Shown here piece after piece: positions 26,763 through 34,600 of a DNA stretch of 64,000 bases (its first letter is position 1; each line of letters begins with the position of its first letter). The position numbers were made by a program, and so were the translations under genes. Source of the stretch: Ralstonia sp. 25mfcol4.1 (GTDB lineage Bacteria > Pseudomonadota > Gammaproteobacteria > Burkholderiales > Burkholderiaceae); contig NZ_FNJO01000016.1 of assembly GCF_900104095.1 (NCBI RefSeq), positions 62,001-126,000 on the forward strand, read 5' to 3'. The notes beneath the pieces were generated by a model. It was not told the origin of the DNA and ran no database searches. It worked only from the letters and a program-made list of their open reading frames with translations.

Positions 26763-28151
26763 CTACGCCACCTTCTTCGCCAGAATCTGCGGGGCATCTT
26801 CGGCGCGTACGTTGAACAGCAGGTTCAGCAGCACCGCGCACAATGTGCCGAGCAGGATGCCGTTCTGGCAAAACTTGGCCAGCAGTTCGGGCAATTGCGC
26901 GAAGAACCTGTCGGCCACCAACGGGATCATGCCTAGCGCCACGCTCACGGCAACGATGTACGCGTTCTTCTTGTTTTCTACGAAATCCACGTGTGCGAGT
27001 ATGCGCACGCCCGTGGCCGCGACCATGCCGAACATCACCAGCGCTGCGCCTCCCAGCACATATTGCGGAATCGACGCGGCAAAGAATGCGAGCTTGGGCA
27101 GGCAGCCCAGCACGATCAGGATGCCGCCCGCCGTGGCGCATACCCAGCGGCTGCGCACGCCGGTCACCTGCACCAGCCCCACGTTCTGCGCATATGACGT
27201 GTAGGTGAACGTATTGAACACGGCGCCCACCAACGCGCCTACACCGTCGGCGCGCAGGCCGCGCGCCAGATCGTCGGGCGTGACGGGACGTTCCACGATT
27301 TCGCCCAGCGCCAGGAACTGGCCCACGCCTTCGATCATGATCACCACCATGACCACGCACAGCGTGATCGACGTCATGAGGTCGAAGGTGGGCCATCCGA
27401 AGTGGAATGGCGTGATCAGCGCCACCCAGTCGGCCGCATGCACGCCGGCAAACGTGACCTTGCCCAGCGCCACCGCGATCGCAAATCCCACCGTGATGCC
27501 GATCAGCACCGCGATGTTGCAGAGGAAGCCCTTGAAGAACGCGATCATGCAGAGCACCGTCAGCAACACCACGGCTGCGATGCCGATATGCAAGGGCAAG
27601 CCATATGCGGGATTGGGCACGGGGCCTGCGGGCGTGTTCAGCGTGGGGTTGCCGCCGGCTGCCCAGTTCACCCCCACACGCATCAGCGAAATGCCGATGA
27701 CCAGGACCACGGTGCCGGTCACCACAGGTGGAAACCAGCGGATGAGCCGGCTTACGTACGGTGCAGCCAGGAATGTGAACACGCCGGCCACCATCACTGC
27801 CCCAAAAACGGCTGGCAGCCCCAGCGACGGGTTCGAGCCGGTGGCGATGATCGGCGCGATGGCCGTGAAAGTGACGCCCATCATCACAGGCAGGCGGATG
27901 CCGATCTTCCCGATGCCGATGCTCTGGATCATCGTGACCAGGCCGCAGCAGAACAGGTCCGCCGCGATCAGGAACGCAATCTGGTCCTTGGGCAGATGCA
28001 GCGCGCCGCCGATGATCAGCGGCACCGCAATCGCGCCCGCGTACATCACGAGCACATGTTGCAGTCCAAGCGCGGCCAGCCTGAGCGGGGGCAAGACTTC
28101 ATCCACCGGGTGCACCGTCTCGATCCGGTGCCGATTGGGGTTGGGGGCCAT
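26763..28151 (-). CDS. NCS2-family nucleobase:cation symporter (uracil-xanthine permease type)
   Basis: This is a 462-residue polytopic membrane protein. NCS2 signatures include MGVTFTAIAPIIATGSNPSLG, RWFPPVVTGTVVLVIGISLM and the stretch ending NVGLVQVTGVRSRWV. It is clearly different in sequence from the NCS2 permease at 17595. It lies 219 bases downstream of the UbiD gene on the same strand and ends the operon. Its presence suggests that the substrate of the UbiD/hydroxylase pathway is a nucleobase-like heterocycle or its carboxylate; that is inference. Confidence 0.93.
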   Translation of the reverse strand: MAPNPNRHRIETVHPVDEVLPPLRLAALGLQHVLVMYAGAIAVPLIIGGALHLPKDQIAFLIAADLFCCGLVTMIQSIGIGKIGIRLPVMMGVTFTAIAPIIATGSNPSLGLPAVFGAVMVAGVFTFLAAPYVSRLIRWFPPVVTGTVVLVIGISLMRVGVNWAAGGNPTLNTPAGPVPNPAYGLPLHIGIAAVVLLTVLCMIAFFKGFLCNIAVLIGITVGFAIAVALGKVTFAGVHAADWVALITPFHFGWPTFDLMTSITLCVVMVVIMIEGVGQFLALGEIVERPVTPDDLARGLRADGVGALVGAVFNTFTYTSYAQNVGLVQVTGVRSRWVCATAGGILIVLGCLPKLAFFAASIPQYVLGGAALVMFGMVAATGVRILAHVDFVENKKNAYIVAVSVALGMIPLVADRFFAQLPELLAKFCQNGILLGTLCAVLLNLLFNVRAEDAPQILAKKVA

Positions 28152-28370
28152 GCTGTCTCCTTCGTCTTCCAGGCCGGTACTGCCCGCGTGGTGGTTCGGA
28201 AAGGGAAGAGCAGCTGCAGCCCACGTGGGCTATGCCACGTTCTCCCGCCACCTGCGTGTCGTTGTCAGGGCAGCATGCCAGCGACCGGACATTGGGTAAA
28301 TGGGGCGTTTGGATGAATGGATCGGGTAGCCCGATCAATGCCGCACGCCGTGGATGGTTGAATGCGTGAC

Positions 28371-29813
28371 TCAGTGTTTTCCCGTATCGATGCGCGCAAG
28401 CAGCGCGGCGGCGCGCGCCATCGCATCGTCATCGATCCGTGCGCGGACGCCGTCGAAGTTTGGCCCGCGCGTGGCGTCGAGTCCCATACGCGAAGTGGTG
28501 CCGACACCCGAAGCCGACGGGTCCAGCGCGCTGCCGGGCAAGCCGTCCACGATCACCACGTCCAGATGCGGCTGCAGATGCGTAGCCATGGCCCATAGCA
28601 CCTGCTCGTCGTTCGTGATGTCGACGTCGTGGTCCACGGCGACCACGGTCTTCAGGTACGGATCCCAGCCAAGGAGGCCCAGCATGACCTGGCGTGCTTC
28701 TCCCGGGCGCGACTGGCGCAGCGCCACGTAAGCATGAAAATGCGTGCCGGAGCTGGGGTAGTGCACGGAAGTGACGGAGGGAAAGCGATCCTTGAGCTTT
28801 TCCACCATCTCCGATTCGCGCGGAATGCGACCGAGGTTCAAATGCTCGGAAGAATTGCCGCCGACCACGTCGACCAGCCACGCGTCGGTGCGTCGCATCA
28901 CGGTTTCCACGCGCAGCAGGTTGTTGGTGGAGCGATCGGACGAGTAGCCGGTAAACTCGCCGAACGGCCCTTCGTCCACACGCGCGCCGGGATCAAGCAC
29001 CCCTTCGAGGACGATTTCCGCATGTGCCGGCACCTCGATGCCGTATCGCGGGGTGCGCACGACGTCAAGCGGTGCACCGAACAGTCCGCCCGCCACCTGC
29101 CGCTCATCCACGCCATAGGGCAGACGTGCGGCGCCAGCCAGCATGAACAACGGATGCGCGCCGATCACCATGGCCACCGGCAGCGGCCTGCCCAGTTCGG
29201 CCGCACGCTGGTACATCCGCCACAAGTGGCCGCGCGAATGCAGGCTCGTGGCAATCTCGTTTGGCGAATGCAGCATCGAACGGTGGTAGCTGGCGTTGCC
29301 GATGCCCAGCTCCCGGTCTTCGGCGATCAGGATGGCGTTTGTGATATACGGCCCGCGATCTGTGGCGAAGTGCCGGATGGCAGGCAGGGTGGTCAGGTCC
29401 ACATGTTCCTGCACGATGCCGGTTACTTCGCCTGAATCGAGCACCCGTGGCAACAGCAGGCGTCGCGCGCGCGCCTGGTATTCAGCGTGGATGCCGGCGG
29501 GCGAGACACCTCCAAGCATACGTCCCACGCGTTCGCGTGACGCGAACAGGTTGGTGACCAACGGTGTGCCTAACGCAGTCACGTCGTCAAACCTCACTAT
29601 GGGATGACGCTGTTGGGCGGCCAGCGCCCATACCAGCGCGGAGGGGTCCTGGTTGGCGGTGACCGGCTCGCGCACGGTCAGGACATCGTCGGGAAATGCC
29701 GCGCAATAGGCGGCCAGGAAAGTGTGAAAGTCCTGCGAGGTGTCTTCGAACACCGGGCCGGATCCCTGACCGGTATGTCGGTCGATACCTGGCAGGGAAG
29801 TCGAGGCAGTCAT
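28371..29813 (-). CDS. UbiD-family prenylated-FMN-dependent decarboxylase
   Basis: The 480-residue protein has the UbiD layout. An N-terminal region ends in RDRGPYITNAILI-like sequence (here ATDRGPYITNAILIAED), with metal/phosphate-binding Asn and NASYHRSMLH. The catalytic acid segment is VDEGPFGEFTGYSSDR, containing the Glu residues of the E-R-E triad. A C-terminal domain with VDHDVDITNDEQVLWAMAT follows. UbiD enzymes reversibly decarboxylate aromatic, heteroaromatic or alpha,beta-unsaturated acids using prenylated FMN made by UbiX; the ubiX gene is 7 kb away in the facing operon. It stands between two amidohydrolase genes and an NCS2 permease. Substrate unknown; known relatives act on pyrrole, indole, furan and hydroxybenzoic acids. 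Confidence 0.92.
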   Translation of the reverse strand: MTASTSLPGIDRHTGQGSGPVFEDTSQDFHTFLAAYCAAFPDDVLTVREPVTANQDPSALVWALAAQQRHPIVRFDDVTALGTPLVTNLFASRERVGRMLGGVSPAGIHAEYQARARRLLLPRVLDSGEVTGIVQEHVDLTTLPAIRHFATDRGPYITNAILIAEDRELGIGNASYHRSMLHSPNEIATSLHSRGHLWRMYQRAAELGRPLPVAMVIGAHPLFMLAGAARLPYGVDERQVAGGLFGAPLDVVRTPRYGIEVPAHAEIVLEGVLDPGARVDEGPFGEFTGYSSDRSTNNLLRVETVMRRTDAWLVDVVGGNSSEHLNLGRIPRESEMVEKLKDRFPSVTSVHYPSSGTHFHAYVALRQSRPGEARQVMLGLLGWDPYLKTVVAVDHDVDITNDEQVLWAMATHLQPHLDVVIVDGLPGSALDPSASGVGTTSRMGLDATRGPNFDGVRARIDDDAMARAAALLARIDTGKH

Positions 29814-29938
29814 GGCATGGCTCCGCTTGGGATACTTCAACGGGACACCGTTGCCGCGCACGGGCGCGGGCGTCGAGGTTGACGACGCGCCCGTGTGTGA
29901 CCAGACGGGAAAGTGAAACGTCAGTTGCTGCGGCCGGA

Positions 29939-30862
29939 TCAGGCGTAGATGTGCTTGCTGGCGTAGGTGTCGTTCAGGCGTACCTGAGCTTCTTCCTGCG
30001 TTTTCGGCGGCGGCGTGGTCTCGATGCCAACCAGCCGGGCAATGTTGTTGCCCATGTAGTCCTCCAGGCCGTCCTCATCGAGATCCATGCCTTGGGGCGC
30101 AGGGCCGCAAAGCATTTCCAGTTCGCGCAGCCACATGCCGGGTTCGTTCGGCGGCGTGTCGGTGCCGAAGACGATCTTGTCCCGCGGCAACTGGCGTGCG
30201 AACTCGACAATACGCGACTGGAAGCACCAGCCCGATTCGCAGTAGACGTTCGGCGTGTCCATGGCCATCCAGAACGCCTCGAACGAGTAGTTGCCGCCGG
30301 TCTGGATGCCGAAGTGCCCGATGATGAAATTGACCATCGGAAATTCGCGGATGACCGGATAGAACATGGTCGGAATGGTGTAGGGTCCGTCGCCGGTATG
30401 GATCAGCACCACGATGTTGTACCTGGCGCAGACCTTCATGGCGGGACGCAGCCAGTCCAGTGCGCGATCCGGCCGGTAGCCGTGCATGTTGGCATGCAGC
30501 TTGAGCATCTTGAAACCGTATTCCTTGACGTGGAATTCCAGCTCCTGTGCGCCTTCTTCCGGGCCCCACCGCGGGTTGAACGTGAAGTTGCCGATGAAGC
30601 GGTCCGGATACTTTTGGCACAAGCTGGCCACGTAGGCCATGTAGTCGCGAATGCCCTCGCGGCCGCGGCGGTTGCCGTCGCGATAGCCGGTGTTGCCCGG
30701 CGGCGGCTGGATGAAACCCATGTCGATGCGGCGCGGCTTGCCGTTGATGATGTAGGGGCCGTCCATCATCTTGAGCAGGCGTTCGCCGGTGAAGGGCTCG
30801 CCCGTGTGTCGCCAGGCTTCGTCGACAAGGTTGGTCGGGTGCAGGTGGGTGTCGATGATCAT
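29939..30862 (-). CDS. Amidohydrolase-2 (ACMSD-like) family metalloenzyme, intact metal site
   Basis: The 307-residue TIM-barrel protein has all expected metal ligands: His6 and His8 in DTHLHPTN, His155 in LIHTGDGPY, His183 in IGHFGIQTGG and Asp235 in FGTDTPPNEPG. The family includes aminocarboxymuconate-semialdehyde decarboxylase, gamma-resorcylate decarboxylase, 3,6-dihydroxypicolinate decarboxylase and lactone hydrolases. It therefore probably performs a non-oxidative decarboxylation or ring hydrolysis. It lies between its paralogue (40 bases upstream) and the UbiD gene (125 bases downstream), all on the same strand. The two paralogues share well over half of their residues by eye. Confidence 0.9.
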   Translation of the reverse strand: MIIDTHLHPTNLVDEAWRHTGEPFTGERLLKMMDGPYIINGKPRRIDMGFIQPPPGNTGYRDGNRRGREGIRDYMAYVASLCQKYPDRFIGNFTFNPRWGPEEGAQELEFHVKEYGFKMLKLHANMHGYRPDRALDWLRPAMKVCARYNIVVLIHTGDGPYTIPTMFYPVIREFPMVNFIIGHFGIQTGGNYSFEAFWMAMDTPNVYCESGWCFQSRIVEFARQLPRDKIVFGTDTPPNEPGMWLRELEMLCGPAPQGMDLDEDGLEDYMGNNIARLVGIETTPPPKTQEEAQVRLNDTYASKHIYA

Positions 30863-30902
30863 GTTCGTATGCTCCGTCGGAATCTCTTTGGGGTGTCCGC
30901 GT

Positions 30903-31805
30903 TCATGCGGCCAGGCGCGCTTTGGCTTCTTCCAGCGAACGCGGCACCGGCGTCGGCTCCAGGCCGATCATGCGGGCGACGTTGTTGCCGAGGTAATCCT
31001 CGAGCATGTCTTCATCGAGATTGAGTCCCTGGGGCGGCTCGAAGCACAGCACCTCCAGCAGACGCAGCCACATGCCTGGTTCGTTCGGAGGCGTGTCCGA
31101 GCCGAACAGGATCTTGTGCTTCGGGAGCACCTTCGCGAATTCGACGATCCGGGATTGCAGGCACCAGCCGGATTCGCAATAGACGTTAGGCATGTCCATG
31201 GCCATCTGAAACGGCTCGAAGCAATACACGCCGCCGGTCTGCACGCCAAAATGGGCCATGATGAAGTTGACGGTCGGAAACTCCTTCATCATCGGCACCC
31301 ATTCGGTGGGGATGCTGTACGGGCCGTCGCCAGTGTGCAGCTTCACCAGCACGCCCAGTTCCGCGCATTTCCGCAGGGCGGGGCGCAGCCAGTCCAGCGC
31401 GCGATCCGGCCGGTATGCGTGCATGTTGGCCTGGAACTGCACCATCTTGAAACCGAGCTTCCGCACATAGTGCTCGATCGCATTGACGCCATTTTCCACG
31501 CCGCACCGCGGGTTGTAGACAAAGCAGCCGATGAAGCGGTCCGGATACGTGGCCACCATCTCGCGCGTGTAGGCCATGTAGGCGTCGATGGATTCGCCGC
31601 CCGATTTCACGCCGTCGGTATAGGTGTAGATCGTGTTGCCTTGCGGCGGCTGGATGAACGCCTTGTCGATGCGGCGCGGCTTGCCGTTGATCGTGAACGG
31701 GCCATCCATCATCTGGATCAGACGCTCGCCGGTAAACGGTTCGCCGTCATGGCGCCAGGCCAGGTCGACCAGATTGGTCGGATAACAGCTGGTGTCGATG
31801 ATCAT
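30903..31805 (-). CDS. Amidohydrolase-2 paralogue lacking the HxH metal motif
   Basis: The 300-residue protein is a close tandem copy of the product at 29939-30862. The barrel ligands His157 (KLHTGDGPY), His185 (MAHFGVQTGG) and Asp237 (FGSDTPPNEPG) are kept, but the N-terminal metal motif is changed: DTHLHP in the neighbour is DTSCYP here, putting Ser6 and Tyr8 in place of both histidines. The codons (AGC, TGT, TAT) are clear and the frame is intact, so this is not a frameshift. The protein may bind metal differently, be inactive, or serve as a structural partner of the intact paralogue. It is the first gene of the operon. Confidence 0.88.
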   Translation of the reverse strand: MIIDTSCYPTNLVDLAWRHDGEPFTGERLIQMMDGPFTINGKPRRIDKAFIQPPQGNTIYTYTDGVKSGGESIDAYMAYTREMVATYPDRFIGCFVYNPRCGVENGVNAIEHYVRKLGFKMVQFQANMHAYRPDRALDWLRPALRKCAELGVLVKLHTGDGPYSIPTEWVPMMKEFPTVNFIMAHFGVQTGGVYCFEPFQMAMDMPNVYCESGWCLQSRIVEFAKVLPKHKILFGSDTPPNEPGMWLRLLEVLCFEPPQGLNLDEDMLEDYLGNNVARMIGLEPTPVPRSLEEAKARLAA

Positions 31806-32192
31806 TGAGATTCCCTAACGATGACTCTGGTGAAAGGCTTGGAGTCTGGTCAGGGGAGGTGGGACCGGTCTGGTCATGGCGCCACTGACAGGAACTCCGT
31901 CAGTGAGCAATCTCCAGATGAACCTCGCGGCATTGCGCCGCTGCTGTTCGATCGACCGCTTCTACCCACGCGTTCGTTATATAGCCTGCCGCCCGCAGGC
32001 GTCAAGCGCGACTTGTGGTGCGATGCACGAACAGCGAAAGCTGCGTCCCGGCCACGCGGCGGCGCTGTCTACCTGCGCTGGTCGTCGCTGCGTCGGGGTT
32101 TACGCGCAAAAAGGAAATTCCGCTTGAGATATCAGGTAGCTTGATAATACACTGACACCATCGCGAAACCGGATTACCGAGGAGAAGCAGAG
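31806..32192. other. Divergent intergenic region upstream of the ferulate operon
   Basis: There is no gene in these 387 bases. It separates the minus-strand amidohydrolase operon from the plus-strand hydroxycinnamoyl-CoA hydratase-lyase gene and carries both promoters. A MarR-type dyad lies at 32130-32146 near the right end. Confidence 0.65.
32130..32146 (+). promoter_or_regulatory. Candidate MarR operator of the ferulate operon
   Basis: An inverted repeat TATCA-GGTAGCT-TGATA overlaps GATAAT (32143-32148), a good -10 candidate, 46 bases before the first gene. The core ATCAGGTAGCTTGAT (32131-32145) matches AACAGGTGACCTGAC in front of the MarR gene (44904-44918) at 10 of 15 positions. This suggests that the MarR represses this operon. 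Confidence 0.55.
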
Positions 32193-33026
32193 ATGGCTGA
32201 TTACGAAGGGCGCTGGAAGGCTGTGAAGGTCAGTGTGGAAGAGGGCATTGCGTGGGTGACGTTCAACCGTCCCGAGAAGCGCAACGCGATGAACCCGACG
32301 CTGAACGCCGAGATGGTTCAGGTGCTGGAAGAGCTGGAGCTGGATGCGGACGCCAAGGTGCTGGTCCTGACCGGCGCCGGTGACGCCTGGACGGCGGGCA
32401 TGGATCTGAAGGAGTACTTCCGTGAAGTGGATGCCGGCCCTGAGATCCTGCAGGAGAAAATCCGCCGCGATGCGTCGCAGTGGCAATGGCGGCTCCTGCG
32501 CATGTACAGCAAGCCGACTATCGCGATGGTCAACGGCTGGTGCTTTGGCGGCGGCTTTTCGCCGCTGGTTGCCTGCGACCTGGCAATCGCCGCGGACGAG
32601 GCCACCTTCGGCCTGTCGGAGATCAACTGGGGCATTCCGCCCGGCAACCTGGTCAGCAAGGCAATGGCCGATACGGTCGGTCACCGCAAGGCGCTGCACT
32701 ACATCATGACGGGCGACACCTTCACCGGCAGCGAGGCCGCCGCGATGGGCCTGGTCAACGAGAGCGTGCCGCGCGCCCAACTGCGCGAGCACACGATCGC
32801 GCTGGCCGGAAAGCTGCTCGAGAAGAACCCGGTGGTGCTGCGGGCGGCCAAGATTGGCTTCAAGCGCAGCCGCGAACTGACGTGGGAGCAGAACGAGGAC
32901 TACCTGTACGCAAAGCTCGACCAGGCCCAGCTGCGCGATCCCGAGCACGGCCGCGAGCAGGGTCTGAAGCAATTCCTCGACGACAAGTCGATCAAGCCGG
33001 GCCTGCAGGCTTACAAGCGCGCCTGA
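32193..33026 (+). CDS. ech: p-Hydroxycinnamoyl-CoA hydratase/lyase (feruloyl-CoA hydratase/lyase)
   Basis: The 277-residue crotonase-fold enzyme is nearly colinear with the Pseudomonas fluorescens HCHL. It keeps YEGRWK at the N-terminus, TGAGDAWTAGMDLKEYF, FGGGFSPLVACDLAIAADE, and the two catalytic residues known for that enzyme, Glu143 (in LSEINWG) and Tyr239 (in EDYLYA). It hydrates feruloyl-CoA and cleaves it to vanillin and acetyl-CoA. It opens the operon with vanillin dehydrogenase and feruloyl-CoA synthetase. GAGGAG lies 9 bases upstream of ATG 32193. The MarR-type dyad at 32130 points to substrate-CoA-responsive repression. Confidence 0.97.
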   Translation: MADYEGRWKAVKVSVEEGIAWVTFNRPEKRNAMNPTLNAEMVQVLEELELDADAKVLVLTGAGDAWTAGMDLKEYFREVDAGPEILQEKIRRDASQWQWRLLRMYSKPTIAMVNGWCFGGGFSPLVACDLAIAADEATFGLSEINWGIPPGNLVSKAMADTVGHRKALHYIMTGDTFTGSEAAAMGLVNESVPRAQLREHTIALAGKLLEKNPVVLRAAKIGFKRSRELTWEQNEDYLYAKLDQAQLRDPEHGREQGLKQFLDDKSIKPGLQAYKRA

Positions 33027-33086
33027 CCGGCCGTCAACCCCGATCGAGACGGCGGCCCAACGAGCCGCCGCCAGGAGACAACGCTG

Positions 33087-34538
33087 ATGAACGAACTGAC
33101 CATGCTGATTGGCGGGCAGGATCGGCCCGCCACCAATGGCGCCACCTTCGAACGCCGCAATCCGGTGAACGATGCCGTGGTGTCGCGCGCCCCGGCAGCC
33201 ACGCTCGCGGATGCCGATGCCGCCGTCAATGCTGCCGCGGACGCCTTTCCGGGGTGGGCTGCACTACTGCCGGGCGAGCGCCGCCGCCGGCTGCTGAAGG
33301 CCGCCGACCTGATGGACCAGCGTACGCAGGACTTCATCCGCATCGGCGTGGCTGAGACCGGCGCCATGCCAAACTGGTACGGCTTCAACGTGATGCTGGC
33401 GGCCAACATGCTGCGCGAGGCCGCCGCGATGACGACGCGTATCGAGGGCAGCGTGATTCCCTCGGACGTGCCGGGTAGTCTGGCCCTGGCAGTGCGCCAG
33501 CCGTGCGGCGTGGTGCTTGGCATTGCGCCGTGGAACGCGCCGGTGATTCTCGGCACCCGCGCCCTGGCGATGCCGCTCGCGTGCGGCAACACGGTCGTGC
33601 TCAAGGCATCCGAGGCGTGTCCTGGCGTGCATCGCCTGATCGGGACGGTGCTGCAGGAGGCGGGGCTTGGTGACGGTGTCGTCAACGTGGTCACGAACGC
33701 GCCCGAGGATGCGGCGCAGGTGGTCGAGCGGCTGATTGCGCATCCCGCCGTGCGCCGCGTCAACTTCACCGGCTCTACCCACGTGGGCCGGATCATCGCC
33801 CAGCACGCGGCCCGGCATCTGAAGCCGGCGCTGCTGGAGCTTGGCGGCAAGGCGCCGTTGCTGGTGCTCGACGATGCGGACCTCGATGCGGCAGTCGACG
33901 CCGTGGCTTTCGGTGCCTTTTTCAACCAGGGGCAGATCTGCATGTCGACGGAGCGCGTGATCGCTGACCGCAAGATCGCCGACCGGTTCGTCGAGAAGCT
34001 GGCCGCGAAGGCGAAGACGCTGCGGGCTGGCGATCCCGCCGATCCCGCCAGCGTGCTGGGCGCGCTGATCAGCAAGGATGCCGCGCGGCGCATCGCCGCA
34101 TTGGTGGAGGACGCGCGCGCGCAAGGCGCAAGCCTGCCCGTGGGTTTGCACACAGACGGCGCGATCGTGCAGCCGGTCATCGTCGACGGCATCGCGCCGG
34201 GCATGAAGCTCTACCGTGAGGAATCGTTCGGCCCGGTAGTGACGGTTGGGCGCGTGGATGGCGACGACGAGGCGGTACGCATGGCCAACGACAGCGAATA
34301 TGGCCTCTCCGCGTCGGTATTTAGCCGCGACGTGTCGCGGGCGATGTCGGTTGCCCAACGAGTCGAATCGGGCATCTGCCACATCAACGGTCCCACCGTG
34401 CATGACGAGGCACAGATGCCGTTTGGCGGCGTCAAGGCGAGCGGCTATGGACGCTTTGGCGGCCAGGCGGCAGTGGCCGAGTTCACCGACCTGCGCTGGA
34501 TCACGATCCAGAACACCCCGCGCCACTATCCGGTCTGA
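33087..34538 (+). CDS. vdh: Vanillin dehydrogenase (NAD-dependent aldehyde dehydrogenase)
   Basis: The 483-residue aldehyde dehydrogenase matches the length of bacterial vanillin dehydrogenases. Glu251 in LELGGKAP and Cys285 in NQGQICMSTER are the catalytic pair. IAPWNAPVILG and EESFGPVVTV are further family marks. It oxidises vanillin (and related 4-hydroxybenzaldehydes) to vanillate. Its place directly between the hydratase-lyase and the feruloyl-CoA synthetase makes the assignment strong; vanA and vanB lie 8 kb downstream on the other strand. GGAGA stands 9 bases before the start. Confidence 0.95.
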   Translation: MNELTMLIGGQDRPATNGATFERRNPVNDAVVSRAPAATLADADAAVNAAADAFPGWAALLPGERRRRLLKAADLMDQRTQDFIRIGVAETGAMPNWYGFNVMLAANMLREAAAMTTRIEGSVIPSDVPGSLALAVRQPCGVVLGIAPWNAPVILGTRALAMPLACGNTVVLKASEACPGVHRLIGTVLQEAGLGDGVVNVVTNAPEDAAQVVERLIAHPAVRRVNFTGSTHVGRIIAQHAARHLKPALLELGGKAPLLVLDDADLDAAVDAVAFGAFFNQGQICMSTERVIADRKIADRFVEKLAAKAKTLRAGDPADPASVLGALISKDAARRIAALVEDARAQGASLPVGLHTDGAIVQPVIVDGIAPGMKLYREESFGPVVTVGRVDGDDEAVRMANDSEYGLSASVFSRDVSRAMSVAQRVESGICHINGPTVHDEAQMPFGGVKASGYGRFGGQAAVAEFTDLRWITIQNTPRHYPV

Positions 34539-34600
34539 ACCGGCGGCCGAGCCACATACTCCCCGCAGAGGGAGGCAACAAAACAGTGAGGAGACAGGAC

